The position numbers and the translations under genes are program-made. The notes under the pieces were generated by a model, which saw only the letters and a list, made by a program, of their open reading frames with translations, had not been told where the DNA came from and searched no databases. From positions 10,602,001 to 10,666,000 of the forward strand of contig JAPYXD010000680.1 of assembly GCA_030998225.1 (NCBI GenBank): 64,000 nt of DNA, written 5' to 3'. Below are positions 35,393 through 47,960 of this stretch, piece after piece (position 1 is the first letter of the stretch; every line of letters starts with the position of its first letter). The stretch is from Diplolepis rosae. Its lineage: Eukaryota > Arthropoda > Insecta > Hymenoptera > Diplolepididae.

Positions 35393-35560
35393 TAACAGAA
35401 CTTTTCAGGATAAAATGCGAAACGTTCAGGAAAAATCATTGAAAGTTCTGCATTTTATCCTGAAAAGTTCTTTAAATTTTCTAGAACTCTTTTCCGTAAA
35501 TGCCTGTATTCCCAACTCTTTAACAGTTCTATTAACTTTATTGAGCTATTTTTTTCCGTG
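35393..35560. mobile_element. Related CCGTG-ended element, partial
   Basis: The right 100 bp (AAATTTTCTAGAACTC..., CCGTAAATGCCTGTATTCCC..., TTTTTCCGTG|TA) closely matches 34500-34602. The left part is a separate hairpin, AGAACTTTTCAGGATAAAAT with its complement. It interrupts sequence related to the CACAGGTCTGCA foldback family at about 35265-35835. Confidence 0.45.
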
Positions 35561-36069
35561 TAATTTAAGGTTGTATTCACGAAAACAGCAAAGTACTCAA
35601 CTTCATTTAACGATATCTCTAAGAAAAAAAAGATATCTGAAAAATTAAAAAAGGGTTTTGAAGGGTAAAAGTGGTACTTTCGGATGCCGTGACGAGTTTA
35701 AAAAAACAAATTAATTCGCGATGTAATTTAACCCCGAATAAAGCAAAAAACAGTGTTTTGTGCACTTTTAGGTTAGGATATCTTAATAACCTGAGGTGAT
35801 TGAACAATTCTGAGGTTCATTTTAAAATTTTTCCTCTTATCTTCATAACAGTTTTGTTCCTATTGTATGGAGAAGATCCCGTAATTTTTCAATCCTTATA
35901 AAAAATGTTTAGGGATACAATTGTGTCTTTATCTATTTATGTTACTACGAAATCGTGCCTTTTGTGACCACTACCGGGACCAATTTTTTTTTTCAATCAG
36001 CTGTAAAATGACAGCTTCGTACTATGTATTATCGACCATTTTCATCTATCGAGTATTTCTCTATAATTA

Positions 36070-36510
36070 ATGTTAAGAATCAATGTATGGCATATGTATG
36101 ATTATATCCATTTATGTAAATTTATGTTCTGAAAAATATTTTATGTTTTCAAATATCTATATGAATCTTACTTTGTATGTTATAACATAGCTGGTGGTCT
36201 GTTTATCATTTGTTTATGTGAGTCTCTCGAATTATATTTATAATCTCGCTTCTAATGTTTCAGACTAACTGATTAGTTATAGTAAATATATACTTTTAAT
36301 GTCTCCTGTTCGCGGTAGTACCGCACAAAGGAGTGCCGAAAGAAATATCAAAGTTTTGTTTCATCCATCCCCACTTGATTTAGCTTTAGTAATCTCAATC
36401 TTGTAACCAGTTGACCACGATTCGTCGTCGAGAAACATTGTTCTTATATTCAATAAATTTATAATAATTCATGTTACTGGATTTATTTATGCGAAATAGT
36501 GACCCCAACG
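36070..36510. mobile_element. Possible LTR end with primer-site-like sequence
   Basis: An AATAAA lies near 36450, and TAGTGACCCCAACG follows near 36500. Some arthropod gypsy LTR elements have TGGTGACCCCGACG, complementary to tRNA-Trp, just after the LTR; this is a two-mismatch version. No polymerase gene or second LTR is seen, so this is tentative. Confidence 0.22.
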
Positions 36511-37226
36511 TTTAAAACGAAAGCGTAGTACCAAGATATTGGTACGCAAAAAACAATTAATATTTAAGCTTTTAAAAACTCGAAAACTACATAAATCTTA
36601 ATTTTTACATAAAATTGATGCTCGCGACCTCTACATTTTTTTTTAATCCGAAAAAATTAGGTAAGTATTTTCTCACCTACAGAAACCAATTGTCGCGATA
36701 CGGCCGCGGACAAACAAAAAAAAGTTTTTAGTGAAACACCCTAGTGTACAACTTTGCCGCATACTGTGTAACAGTTTTAATCTGTCGATTTCGACTAGGA
36801 ATTACCGCTGCAGCCATCTATCGAAAAACGGCGAAAGCAAACTTGTACGCTTAATAATAATTCATATATAGATCTATGAAGTTATTTATTTGATACAGTT
36901 TTAAAATCTTAAAATCAACCACTAATATAATAGTTTAATTATCCCTAACGTCTGAAACTGCTACCGTTGAGTGAAGATAGGTATAGAGGAGACATCGAGG
37001 GCGATTGAATGGTCCAAACCTTGCGGGGAAAGACGCCAGGGGTAGGTGAAGTTCCAAACCCGAACACGAGGATCGACACTTTCGAAAATCGCCGAAATCT
37101 CACGGATAAGAAGTAAGTTGTAGGAGTAAGGCCCAAACTTGTGTTGGTGAGTCTGCTGTATTCGTGATGGGTCAGGTAGTCCTCGTCAATTCAACCCTAG
37201 CTTGTCGACAAGATTTTACAATAGTA
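36511..37226. other. No gene seen
   Basis: Mixed composition. The stretch 36950-37200 is more balanced, with only short unrecognisable frames. AGTGAAACACCCTAGTGTAC near 36730 resembles a transposon tip but has no partner. Confidence 0.35.
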
Positions 37227-37826
37227 TATTATGTGCTTAGGCACACAATGAGGGTGATTGCGTGACGAGCGACAATGTTCGCAGGAGATCGAAGCCAAGG
37301 CGTAGTCGAGGCGCAGGTGAGGCATAGTCGAGACGTAGCTGAGGCAAAGCCCAGACGAATCCGAGGCGCGATCAGTCCTGCGAGCATTGTCGCGAGTCTC
37401 GCAATATCCCGAATTGTGTGCATTGGCACATATTCTATTTTATGTGACTGTGGTGCGGATACTAGTTTTTATGCGTACATTGGAATCTAATCTAGTACTT
37501 ATTGTAGTTGTTTGCTGCGCTAGTTGTACGAAGCGGGCGCAAATTGGCGACTAGTCCCGGCCATTTTGATTTTATCGGTCTTGTGTAGTAGTCAGTGCTA
37601 ACGCTGTAAGAAGAAGAAGAAGAAGAATAAGAAATAGATTGCGTTCCGCTGTAAGAAGAAGAAGTGAGAAGAAGAAGAATAAGAAATAGATTGCGTTACG
37701 CTGTAAGACTATAATGCGCATGCGCAGTTCAATTCCTACATTGTATTCCTCTGTAACGGAATATACAACATTGCTTTACTCTCTGCAGTATCGGAAAAAC
37801 GAGTTTCCGCGGCTGAGGCACATAAA
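37227..37826. mobile_element. 0.6-kb element with TATTATGTGCC ends, copy 2
   Basis: Nearly identical to 31866-32502, with fewer GAGACGTAG units and a different purine run. Both copies are preceded by AATAGTA, so the true left end may lie a few bases further out. Confidence 0.6.
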
Positions 37827-37849
37827 ATAGCTTTTTACCTCTTTTCCTA

Positions 37850-38000
37850 AGATCGGATATATATTTAAAATATATATATATATATAAATAAAATAATATA
37901 TAAAATATTTTATATTATGAATTTTATAATATATAATATATATATAAAATATTTTATATTATAAATTTTATAATAGAATATATATAAAAAATATATTATT
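37850..38000. repeat. AT-rich microsatellite-like tract
   Basis: Runs of TATATA and repeated TAAAATATTTTATATTAT units make up this stretch. It is low complexity with hairpin potential. Confidence 0.7.
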
Positions 38001-39290
38001 AGCAGACTCCATAGTTTAATATTCAAAATAGTATACAAATCAAGAGCATCTAATTTTGAACGATCGTGAATGCGCGTAATTTAGATTCGATAGCAGCTTT
38101 TTTTATATACGAACAAAGTATGGCATACTCTTTAGAAACTTTAATACAAAAAGCTTTGCCGAGGTCCACTTACTTTAGGTCTCTTTCCTTCCGCGTATTT
38201 TTCAAGTTGAAAGAATGGTCAGGCAGCGATATCTGCAAAGTGAAGCAATTCGTCTCTTTGTTATTTATCCCAGTGAGAAAAAACGATATTTTTAAAACAA
38301 GGCCGACTAAACTAGAGACTAGGAAATTTATATGTACGAATCCCACAAGAACCATCGACATCTCTTCTATAAATAAGACGACGGAGATGAGACACGGTGC
38401 ATTGAAACCTGACCAGACGGAACAAACTGTTTAAACGAATGGGAGTGCTGCCACTGGATGGCTCCCGTAAATTTGTCCTGGGCAGTCTGAAGACCGAATC
38501 ATATTAATTCACTCCTAATGAGCGCTTCTGATCGCAGTTAAAACATACCCGTCTGTGAGATACTGGCAGGCCTTTATTTTATTTACCTACCTAAGTGTAA
38601 GAGTCTTCTGGTCAGCTTCAATTTTTAATGTGTCTCGAGTTACTTCATCAATTTCGATATCTCTTTCCATAAAGGGTTGACCAGATTTAAAACTACTCAA
38701 AAGAACTCTTCGTTTTCGCGTAATCAAATTAAAAGTATCCAAAATTCATTTTCAATAATCCAATAGAAAACAGAATTTTCGTTTTTAAATTTCCCTCCTT
38801 GAATTGAAGAAAATTGGGGTGTGAAATTTGGATTTTATTCTTTTGTTAAGATAAAGAATAAATTTAAATTTGTAATTTTATTCGTTTAGAAAAAATTCTT
38901 TCAGAAACCTTGAAGTCTTAGTTTGGCTGTTAATCTTCAAGCGAATGGTTAATGGTAGTACTCAGATCGATCTTGGCGGTGGTTGGAGGGCCTAACCAAT
39001 AATTAGTCAATCAGTCAACGAGGTTCCTTTATTCAAAGAAATGTCGAGGACATCGCCCAAATCCACACTAACAAGCCACTTTCATTCGAGCCAAGTTTTA
39101 TATCATGATTTGCCTTTTTGTGGATTTTATAACAACTGTGCCATTATTCGTTTGATCTGGATACCAGATAGTTTAGTTCAACTTGATTCTTATTCACGCA
39201 GCTGCCAGAAATATAAAGGAAAAGACTTTGTCTGAATTTATTTTTATATTTTTATATATTTCAGTTCACTAATTTGAAGATCAGTAATTA
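38001..39290. other. No recognised gene
   Basis: A 122-codon plus-strand frame at 38066-38434 has balanced amino-acid content but no domain I recognise and no ATG context that decides it. The rest is AT-rich. The frame could be a remnant of a gene or chance. Confidence 0.3.
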
Positions 39291-39667
39291 CAGAGGTCTG
39301 CAAAAAAAAATGTTGAATTTGTTCTAGAAAAGATAGGAGTCATTTCCAAAGTAGTTTTTCCCGTAGAATCCAAATTTGGCCTCAGAACTGCTCCGGCACG
39401 TCAGGTTTTTGAGTAATCCTAACCTAAAAGTGCAAAAAACACAGTTTTTCGCTTTATTTGAGCACCCATAACTTCGCGAATTTTTATTATTTTTCAAATC
39501 TGAAAAAACCAACAAAAAGAGCCATTTTTCAGATTTCCATTTCAATAATTATATGTATGATTTGAACTTTTATAAACAGAGATATCGCCAATTGAAAAAA
39601 AAATTGCAGGTTTTGCAATAAGCGACATATGAAGGGACAAACTTATAGGACGTCAAATTTGTTTTTT

Positions 39668-41995
39668 CATTCTCATCATGGATGAGAAGATATTGGTTTT
39701 ATGTGAAAAATGACTTTCGAAATTTTCATCAAATCTTTACGTTTTGAGACCCCCTGAGTCAGAAAAAATGGTTTTTACGAAAGTGTCTGTCTTTCTGTCT
39801 GTAGGTCGTGTGCGGCATAACTCTCGATAGAATTATCAGATTGAATTGAGCTTTGGTACACTTTATCGGAGCCGAAAAAGTAAGGACAAGTTCGTTAACC
39901 AGCCACATTCAATCAAAATTGAGGGATGGAGCACTACTTTTGTGTGTTTGAAAATAATTTTTTGAAAAAATAAAAAATTCCAATCCTGGTTTTTGATAGT
40001 GCTCATAAATCTCTAAAAATTATCCTAATAACATTTTTTGATTAAATCAAAATTAGAAATGTTACAGCATATTCAAATTCGAAAAAAGTCAATATCAAAA
40101 TTCCATTTTCCAGTTAAATTATACGAGATACGAAGAAACGTTATGATACAATATTATTTTCTACATAAAGACCTACAAATTTGAATTGTAACATTTTTTC
40201 ATAAGATGCATATTTTTCTTTTTAATTTAAAAAAAACTATTGAAAATCCAAAATTCAATTTCTAAACAATAATATGCGAAATACGAAAAAAACGTGGGAA
40301 TACAAAGTTGTTCGTTTCAAAAAGATCTACAAATTTTGTCTCACACAGTTTCTGATAAAACATATATTTTTCATTTTAATTCCAAAAAATACGATTAAAA
40401 TTCAAAAATTCAATTTTGAGACAAAATATGTGAGATACAAAAAAAATGTTTAGATAGAAAATTATTTACCTAAATGAGATCTACAAATTCTCATTAAGAA
40501 ATTTCGGGACAGGATGTATATTTTATTTGTATTATTAGATAATTGGCTTTAGGGTCCGTAAGTGAAAAAAACAGTAGTTTTAATCAAACGTTTCGACTCT
40601 GATTGGAGTCCTCATCAGTGATCAGTGCATCAGTGATGCATGTGAGTCCCACTTTTGAGTACAACTTTGGTATTGTCTACAGAATAAAAATATGAGATAA
40701 TTTACTTAAATTAAACATAAAAATTTTTTGGTGAAGCACAAGAGAAATCTTAAGAATTGATATTGAAAAGTAACACATACATTTTTTTAAAAAACCTCTG
40801 AGATAAAAAACTGGACACGTTTATGTACAAATGTAACTTAAATTGTAGATGCAAGTATAAAAATGTGATAAAAAATAAGTAAAAAATTACACAAAAAAAA
40901 TTTTGGTGAAACTTCGATAAAACTTCAAAAAACCATTGATTTAAAAACATGAAAACTATTCTACGTTTATGTATAAGTGTATTTTAAAATATAGATGTAT
41001 AAAATATGAAAAAACCTTAAAAATATGCAAACAAAACTTCGATAAAGACTTTGATAAAACTTCGATGAAAATTTCAAAAAAATTAATATAGAAAAGCAAA
41101 CCATACATTTTTATACATGTGAGATAAAAAAAACTAGACACGTTTATGTATAAATGTAACTTAAAATGTGAATGTGAGTACATAAAGGTGTGAATAAATA
41201 ACTCAGAAAAGGCAAGACTCGATAAGAAGCACCTATAAAAACTTCGATAAAAATTTTGATGAAAAGCTTCAAAAAACTTCGATGAAAACATGAAAAAAAC
41301 TTTTGCAATAAAAATCGAATTTTGTGAGTAATATTATAATATGGTATCCAAATTCATCATCTCATCTGTTATAAATTTAAATTTTCTAACCTTAAGTCAT
41401 TGTAATTCCTTGGGTTCTGATGAATTTAATCTTGGTTTTAATTCCATCATTTTTCTACGTCGCTGCTTTTTAAGGCACATTTTCACAAACTCACTATAAG
41501 AGGATCGTTTTGTTTTTTAATATTAAAAAAATTCGATTTTTTTCATCAAAATACGTGAGATACGAAATAAGCGTTGTTCTGTAAAATCGTTTCCTTAAAT
41601 AAAGACTACGATTGCTTTTTCTTTTTAAGAGATTTGGAAAAAAATAAATTATTTTAATTATGTAATTTATTAAAAAGTTACTGAAATGTATACAGAAAAT
41701 CGAGCGCGAGCGTCATGATGAGAATGTGTTCCTTAAGGCTGATAGAGCCTTAAGTAAATTGAATTTCCTGTTTCACTTAAATTCAAAAAGAAATTGAGTG
41801 ACTTTGAGAAAATATGTAATTCACATCATCTGTTATGTTATTATAAAATTGGTTTGAGCTTCAGTATCAAATTATAAGAAATAAATTAATATAAATTTAT
41901 ATAAATAAATCCGGAGCGCGCAGCTCGACGATCCAGTATTACGGAGCGCGAAGCGCGCGTTGAGAATGTGCCCGCAAAGCGGGCAGATTTTTTTA
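39668..41995. repeat. CG-dyad repeat family, copy 1 (interrupted)
   Basis: It starts CATTCTCATCATGGATGAGA and ends with AAGCGCGCGTTGAGAATGTG and CCCGCAAAGCGGGCAGATTT. It contains a GTCTGT simple run and TTTATCGGAGCCGAAAAAGT. Other copies are at 46937-49556 and, inverted, at 54264-55549. About 950 bp near 40544-41490 is an insertion absent from the others. The family is not identified. Confidence 0.6.
40544..41300. repeat. Inserted block with degenerate tandem repeats (about 160 bp period)
   Basis: It opens with a motif containing CGTTTCGACTCTGATTGGAG and CTCATCAGTG. Units containing ACACGTTTATGTA(C/T)AA(A)TGTAA then recur near 40815, 40970 and 41135, with AAACTTCGATAAA words between. Frames on the minus strand are by-products of the repeat. 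Confidence 0.45.
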
Positions 41996-42007
41996 TTCTT
42001 ATTTGTG

Positions 42008-42202
42008 CTGAACGAGGCATTACATGGACGACAGATCATTAACGGCAGGTGAAGCTTTACTATTCACACCCCAAGTACGCTGTAACCCCATAACCTTAAA
42101 CGAAATAACGTCACACCCACGACAGGTAGCCCTCTGCTTAAAAACCCAAGTACACTGTAACCTGTCTTTAATGATCTGTCGTCCATGTAATGCCTTGTTC
42201 AG
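42008..42202. repeat. 195-bp hairpin element
   Basis: CTGAACGAGGCATTACATGG at the left pairs with CCATGTAATGCCTTGTTCAG at the right; arms are about 45 bp. The loop has two direct copies of CCAAGTAC(G/A)CTGTAACC. It sits at the centre of the 3.3-kb foldback. Confidence 0.65.
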
Positions 42203-42773
42203 TAGAAACAAGAATAAGAAAACAAATTTGACGTCCTATAAGTTTGTCCCTTCATATGTCGCTCATTGCAAAACCTGCAATTTTTTTTCCAATTCGCGAT
42301 ATCTCTGCTTATAAAAGTTCAAATCATAGATGTAATTAGTGAAATGGAAAGCTGAAAAGCGGCTCTTCTTGGTGGTTTTTTTCAGATTTGAAAAATAATA
42401 AAAATTCTCGAAGTTACGGGTGCTCAAATAAAGCGAAAAACCGTGTTTTTTGCACTTTTAGGTTAGGATTACTCAAAAACCTGACGTGATGGAGCAATTC
42501 TGACCCCGACATCGGTTTCTACCCCAAAAATTACTTCGGAAATGATCTTCAGCTATTCCAGAACAAAACCATGCAGACCTGTGTTACTATTGGTGAGATG
42601 GAAATTAGATTATTTTGAAAATTTCAAATATTGATAAAACAGGTATCAAATTTGTGAAAATAATTTATAAAATTTTAAATTAGAGATCAGTGAATTCTTA
42701 AATTTGGATAATTTAGTAGCTTAGGAAACAAAGGATTGATAAATTTTAAGCTTTCTTAATGAGAAAGCATTAA

Positions 42774-43616
42774 GGTAGTTCATCGACGAAAATTAGACCT
42801 CAGACAAAAATAGATAATTTTGCTTTCAAGAATAGGAATATTATGATTAAAGGGCTAATTTGAAAGAGAAAAGATTATTTTACATTGAAAAATTTTGAAA
42901 TGTAGAAAAATAATGCATTTAATAAATTTTATTTTTACCATATTTTTTTTCTTGCTGCTTCATACCAAATTTTAAAAAATGATGTAATTCTAATAAATCA
43001 CGGATCATTTTTGCTGGAAAAAGATTCTCTATAACTTAACTGTTTCCAAATTTCTAAAATGAATAAATTATTACCAATTTCAGCAATTTGTTTATAGAAA
43101 TGTTGTTTTGAAAAATTGTTTTTTAATGGTTTAAGCCATTAAAGTATTTATTTCCAAAAATTGGGAACCGTAAAGTTATGAAGATTTTTACTCCTGAAAA
43201 AATGATATGCGATTTATTAGAATCACATCATTTTTCAAAATTTGGTAAGAAGCGATAAGAAAAAAAGTTAGGGTAAAATTAAAATTTGTCAAATGCATTA
43301 TTTTTATGTTTCAAATTTTTATCATGGAAAATAATATTTTTTTTAAAATTAGCCCTTCAATAATAATATTGCTTTTCTTGAAAGTGCACTGAGAAAAAAT
43401 GCTATTGAATCAAAATCATTTCTTTCCAAATGCTTGTAAATCATGGATTCAATTCAATATGCTATAGAATTAGTAACATATTTTTTGGTTCATGTAGTAT
43501 ATTTTTATGAATTAATAGTATACATGCTTTGGGAAAGAAATGCTATTGATTCAATAGCATTGTTTTCACAGTGTGAAATTATCTATTTGTGCCTGAGGTC
43601 TATAATAACTATATAT
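42774..43616. mobile_element. Second copy of the GGTAGTTC foldback, hit by a 187-bp element
   Basis: The left end follows TTAA and reads GGTAGTTCATCGACGAAAAT as in 11871-12339. The right arm is interrupted at 43387-43573 by a 187-bp TA-class element and then decays before its terminus. Confidence 0.65.
43387..43573. mobile_element. 187-bp CACTGAGA element, solo copy
   Basis: Begins CACTGAGAAAAAATGCTATT and ends TTTTCACAGTG, flanked by TG on both sides. Internally GCTATTGA(A/T)TCAA and AAGCATGTATA words are arranged as inverted repeats. The uninterrupted foldback at 11871-12339 shows the site before insertion. Four further copies of the same length form an array at 59965-61433. Confidence 0.75.
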
Positions 43617-44880
43617 ATAACTACTTTGACTATTTCGAATTTAGCCACAAAGTCTGAAAAATTGATGATAGAGAAATGGACATTAAAAACCAATAATAGA
43701 AATAAATGCAATCTTTTGAAATATTTAGTTGTTAATAATGAATTTTCTACTTCGTTTCTTTAGAAACATCCCGTTAATCTTTTAGAAATAATTCTCCGTT
43801 ACTTTTTAAAAATTTTTGCGGGAGATCCAAAGCAAATATTTTTTTCAGCTTTCCTTCTAGAATCTCACGTCAGGAATCTCGAGACTAATTGATAGGCACG
43901 CTTGGAATGGCGTTGAAAAATGAATATTCGTCTGAACGGACACATACAGACTACGCAGCCGTATTCTCGTCGCACGCGTCAGCGAATGTTTAGATGCAAA
44001 CGTAACCGTTAAGCTGTGGAAATATTGCTGAAATTTGTCAACTGTTTCTTAATAGACTTCAACTTAACTTGACAAAGTCGTGAAGCTCTGGTAGCGGAGG
44101 TGCATAGCAACGTGAAAGGCAAATCAAGATGAGCACTGACGAATTCATCGAAAATTCGGCGCGTTTGAACTCAAACTCAGGAGGAAGAAGTCTCAGAAGA
44201 AGAAGTGCGGGGATTAAAATAGTCACTAAGAACGGAAGCAACAAATAATGGCGCTAGGTGTGGACGTAAACTGTGCGTAGCGTGCTATACACACGTTGGA
44301 ATATCCACGAAGTCAGGGATATACGTGTGGACGCGCCCCATATAATCTCGGTGATGCTTCTCGAGTCTCCTCCGCCTTGGAGATCATGCTTGATCCGAGC
44401 CGAGAGCCTCCGGTGTGTGCCAGCTTGTCATTGTATCCAGTGCCACAATGTTAGATAGCAGTCCAAGACAAACTTTGAAATGTCGGGCATTGACGATTTA
44501 TCGCGTTGACACATGCCGCCTTCTTCAAGAAACAAATCTTCTCAAAATATATTTTTGAAGATGTGCAAAATCCTCTCGTTCCCACTTTCTACTTGTGAAA
44601 ATTTCTCAAGATATGCTGAAAACCTTTATTGCCATGAGTTTTCATTATTGAGAGTCAATTTATCATGAGCTGGTATTCATTTTTCACGGCATGGATAAAT
44701 ATTCTAAAACATATTCCTAAGAACTTTGTGTTTTGTGAAGATTTTAAGCTCTTATTTAATTTTGTAAAACTGGTAGAATTAGGAGATGTTATGTAATTTT
44801 ATGAAATTAGAGAAGATTTTAAAAAATTCAAAGAAAACTTGGTGGATTTTAAATAAAAATTTGGAAAATTAAATTGTGTG
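43617..44880. other. Balanced-composition stretch with a small ORF
   Basis: The region 43850-44520 is less AT-rich than its surroundings and contains no transposon ends. Apart from the 39-codon frame at 44129-44248, listed separately, no coding gene is supported. The remainder is AT-rich. Confidence 0.35.
44129..44248 (+). CDS. Possible small ORF, 39 codons, unknown
   Basis: An ATG in good context (ATCAAGATGA) opens MSTDEFIENSARLNSNSGGR, then SLRRRSAGIKIVTKNGSNK and a stop. The composition is polar and basic, with an arginine cluster. It lies in a locally GC-balanced, transposon-free patch, which is why I list it. There is no homology evidence, and a frame this short can occur by chance. Confidence 0.2.
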   Translation: MSTDEFIENSARLNSNSGGRSLRRRSAGIKIVTKNGSNK

Positions 44881-44882
44881 CG

Positions 44883-45155
44883 AACTCAAAATAGTATATT
44901 TCGTATCAAGTGTGGAAAGGCGTATTTTAACGCGCGGGTGAGTCGCGACTCGCTCGCGCGTTAAAATAAGTTCCACATGTGATACGAACGATATTTTTTG
45001 TTCGCTGTATACCGAAAGTAAGCCGAGTAGGTATCGTTTTGCCTGCGGAAAGTTGATTTTCCCGCACTAGTTCTGTAAAATTTTTAATTTGTATTAATTT
45101 TTCGCACTAGTGCGGGAAAATTAACTTTCCGCATGTAAAACGATACCGACAAGGC
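44883..45155. repeat. Two adjacent long hairpins
   Basis: Hairpin 1 (about 44883-45006) pairs GCGAACTCAAAATAGTATAT with its complement around a GCGCG(A/G)G-rich tip. Hairpin 2 (about 45030-45146) pairs GTATCGTTTTGCCTGCGGAA and GATTTTCCCGCACTAG with complements, loop AT-rich. No gene is associated. Confidence 0.6.
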
Positions 45156-46384
45156 TAACTTTTGACGTACGGCGGACAAAAAAGTGTTTTTATATTTTTA
45201 AATTAATTAGGTGAGTTTGAAATTTTTGTGTCAAAAGCATCTTTTTTTCCACAGAAAGATTTTCAAATTCTTTAAATATTTTTATATTTTATTATGTTTG
45301 TATAAAAATTAAGAAACTTGTTTTAAGCTGCAAAAGCCTTATTATTTTTTGTAAGTATTTTTCGCAAATTACTATACCTTCTTCCATTTTATTGTATTTC
45401 TTTGTGAATGTTTTTCTCCAGGAACTTTATGAAAAATTTTTGATAGGAACCTGACAACTGTCAATTTAGAATCCCTGATTTCTATGCATAAAATTTAATG
45501 TCTTAACCAGGATTTCAACTTGAAATTCAAAGTCATTAATAAAGACTCTTAAAACGATTAAATTATTGCAACTTACAAATTTGTGAACTACTACTCTGTT
45601 CATCAATGTCTAGTCAATTTATCATTTTGTTCAAACTGATTAAGCTGTTACTATTTATCAACGTCTGCTCTCAGACATTTATTCAGTTCTCTGTGACACT
45701 CAGAAATAAACAGTATTTTTTGAAAGGTCACCATATCGTATTCCAGTTTCAACCGTAACTTGAATAAATTTTGAATGTCTGCAAGTTAAATCCAAATCAG
45801 TTGAAATAATAACTTTAATATTAGTCATAAAATAACGTTGCTTATTTTTGGGTTTAACATTTCTTCCGGACCACATCCATGGATTATATGGGTAAAAAAA
45901 TCGAATAATTTAAAGTAATCGCTTAGCATCTTTCCATAACAGACAAATTTCTTGGGGTTGCAGTTATCAATAAAGCGACACAAAATCAGTAAAAAGATTT
46001 AAATATTTTTAATTAAGCTCGTCGAACTATTTGCGAACCTTTACTATGGATCCTTGCGAACGCTATTCTTCTTCACATTGTCGTAAAAAAATCTGTGCGC
46101 CTCGCGCTTCGCACGCAAGTTTGAATGCAAGACGATCGTCGCGCTTCTTTTCGATTTTTGTTTTATATCCATTTGAGTCACATTGGCATTTAATAATAAT
46201 ATTTTTAATTAATAAACAAACGATATGGCCGGCACCAAAGTTTTAGATCTTTTTAAGATAAACAATTTTGTATTGTAACATTTCTTGAATATCGTGTTTT
46301 TCGACCGGAAAACCGGAATGGGGGCTTTTTTTCTTGATTTCATTGCCCAGTTGAGCGAATAGTGACGCATGATATTCTTAATTT
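45156..46384. other. No gene seen; short CG-dyad repeat scrap
   Basis: Mostly AT-rich. At about 46095-46150, CTCGCGCTTCGCACGCAAGTT is a fragment of the CG-dyad repeat family. A motif CCACAGAAAGATTTTCAAAT at about 45250 is shared with the hairpin at 49382-49470. Confidence 0.4.
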
Positions 46385-46830
46385 ATCGTTCATTCTTTTT
46401 TCAGTAATCAATAAAGATGATTCCGTTCGCATACCAAAAAACCGTTCCCATCTCTTTGAAGGTCAGCTTCACCATCTTCACCTTCTTCGGGACTAGTTAA
46501 CTTGGTGCTGTTCACTGTTTCGACTGTTCCTTTGTCTCAAGCGTATAAAAATGGATCCAAGTTTCATCAACAGTGATGTATCGACGCAGGAATTCACTAG
46601 GATTCCAACGGAAAAGCGCTAAACCAGCCACCGAATCAGTCACACGGTTGCATTTATTCTCGATGATGAGTAAACGTGGCACCCATCTTGCCGACAGCTT
46701 TTTCATAAACATTTACACAATTTTAAAAGATGGTGGAGGTGTGCCATGAACTTCATCTAACTCGGCCTTTATTTCTTTTGGTGTATTGCCTTTCATATAG
46801 AAGTGTTTAAGGAGTTATACCACCCTAGCA
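46385..46830 (-). pseudogene. Mariner transposase fragment
   Basis: Read on the minus strand, the pieces are LKHFYMKGNTPKEIKAELDE, a jump caused by deletion, then KLSARWVPRLL, RVTDSVAGLALF and ITVDETWIHFYT, which holds the first catalytic Asp. Past a stop the sequence continues GTVFWYANGIIFIDYL. This order matches mariner transposases from the N-terminal helix-turn-helix to just after the first catalytic Asp. Stops and a deletion are present. No terminal repeats were found. Confidence 0.8.
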
Positions 46831-47960
46831 CACTGAAAAATGAGCCTTTTTTTGGAAATTTTTGTCTCGAAAACTAGTCAATGGATTAAAATGAAATTTT
46901 GAGAATACATGCATTAAGGTATACAAAAATTTTTTACATTCTCATCATGGATGAGAAGGTATTGGTTTTATGTGAAAAATGACTTTCGAAATTTTCATCA
47001 AATCTTTACGTTTTGAGACCCCCTGAGTCAGAAAAAATGGTTTTTACGAAAGTGTCTGTCTGTCTGTCTGTCTGTAGGTCGTGTGCGGCATAACTCTCGA
47101 TAGAATCATCAGATTGAATTGAGCTTTGGTACACTTTATCGGAGCCGAAAAAGTAAGGACAAGTTCGTTAACCAGCCACATCCAATCAAAATTGAGGGAT
47201 GGAGTACTACTTTTGTGTTTTTGAAAATAATTTTTTGGAAAAATAAAAAATTTCAATACTGGTTTTAGATAGTGCTCATAAATCTCTACAAATTATCCTG
47301 ATAACATTTTTTGATTAAATCAAAATTAGAAATGTTACAGCATATTCAAATTCGAAAAAAGTCAATATCAAAATTCCATTTTCCAGTTAAATTATACGAG
47401 ATACGAAAAAACGTAATGATACAATATTATTTCCTACATAAAGACCTACAAATTTGAATTGTAACATTTTTTCATAAGATGCATAGTTTTCTTTGTAATT
47501 AAAAAAAAACTATTGAAAAAACAAAATTCAATTTTTTAACAATAATATGTAAAATACGAAAAAAACGTAAGAATACAAAGTTGTTCGTTTCAAAAAGATC
47601 TACAAATTTTGTCTGACGCAGTTTCTGATAAAACATATATTTTTCGTTTCAATTCCAAAAAATACGTTTAAAATTCAAAAATTCCATTTTTTAGACAAAA
47701 TATGTGAGATACAAAAAAAACGTTTATATGGAAAATTGTTTGCCTAAATGAGGTTTACAAATTCTCATTAAAACATTTCGGGACAGGATGTATATTTTAA
47801 TTTTTTGATTTTTAATATTGAAATAATTCGATTTTTTTCACCAAAATATGTGAGATACGAAATAAGCGTTGTTCTGCAAAATCGTTTCCTTAAATAAAGT
47901 CTACGATTGTTTTTTCTTTTTGAGAGATTTGGAAGAAAATAAATTAATTTAATCATGTAC

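Larger units (their letters stand above)
39291..42583. mobile_element. 3.3-kb foldback composite with long inverted arms
   Basis: Inverted arms of about 370 bp (39291-39665 and 42215-42583) start near GGTCTGCA and include AATCCTAACCTAAAAGTGCA and GACGTCAAATTTG. They are related to the 957-bp palindrome at 16038. The space between holds a CG-dyad repeat copy, a tandem-repeat block and a 195-bp hairpin. No coding gene. Confidence 0.6.

Noticed and set aside
40750..41291. Phe/Leu-rich minus-strand frames resembling membrane proteins
   Set aside because: They arise from a degenerate AT-rich tandem repeat.
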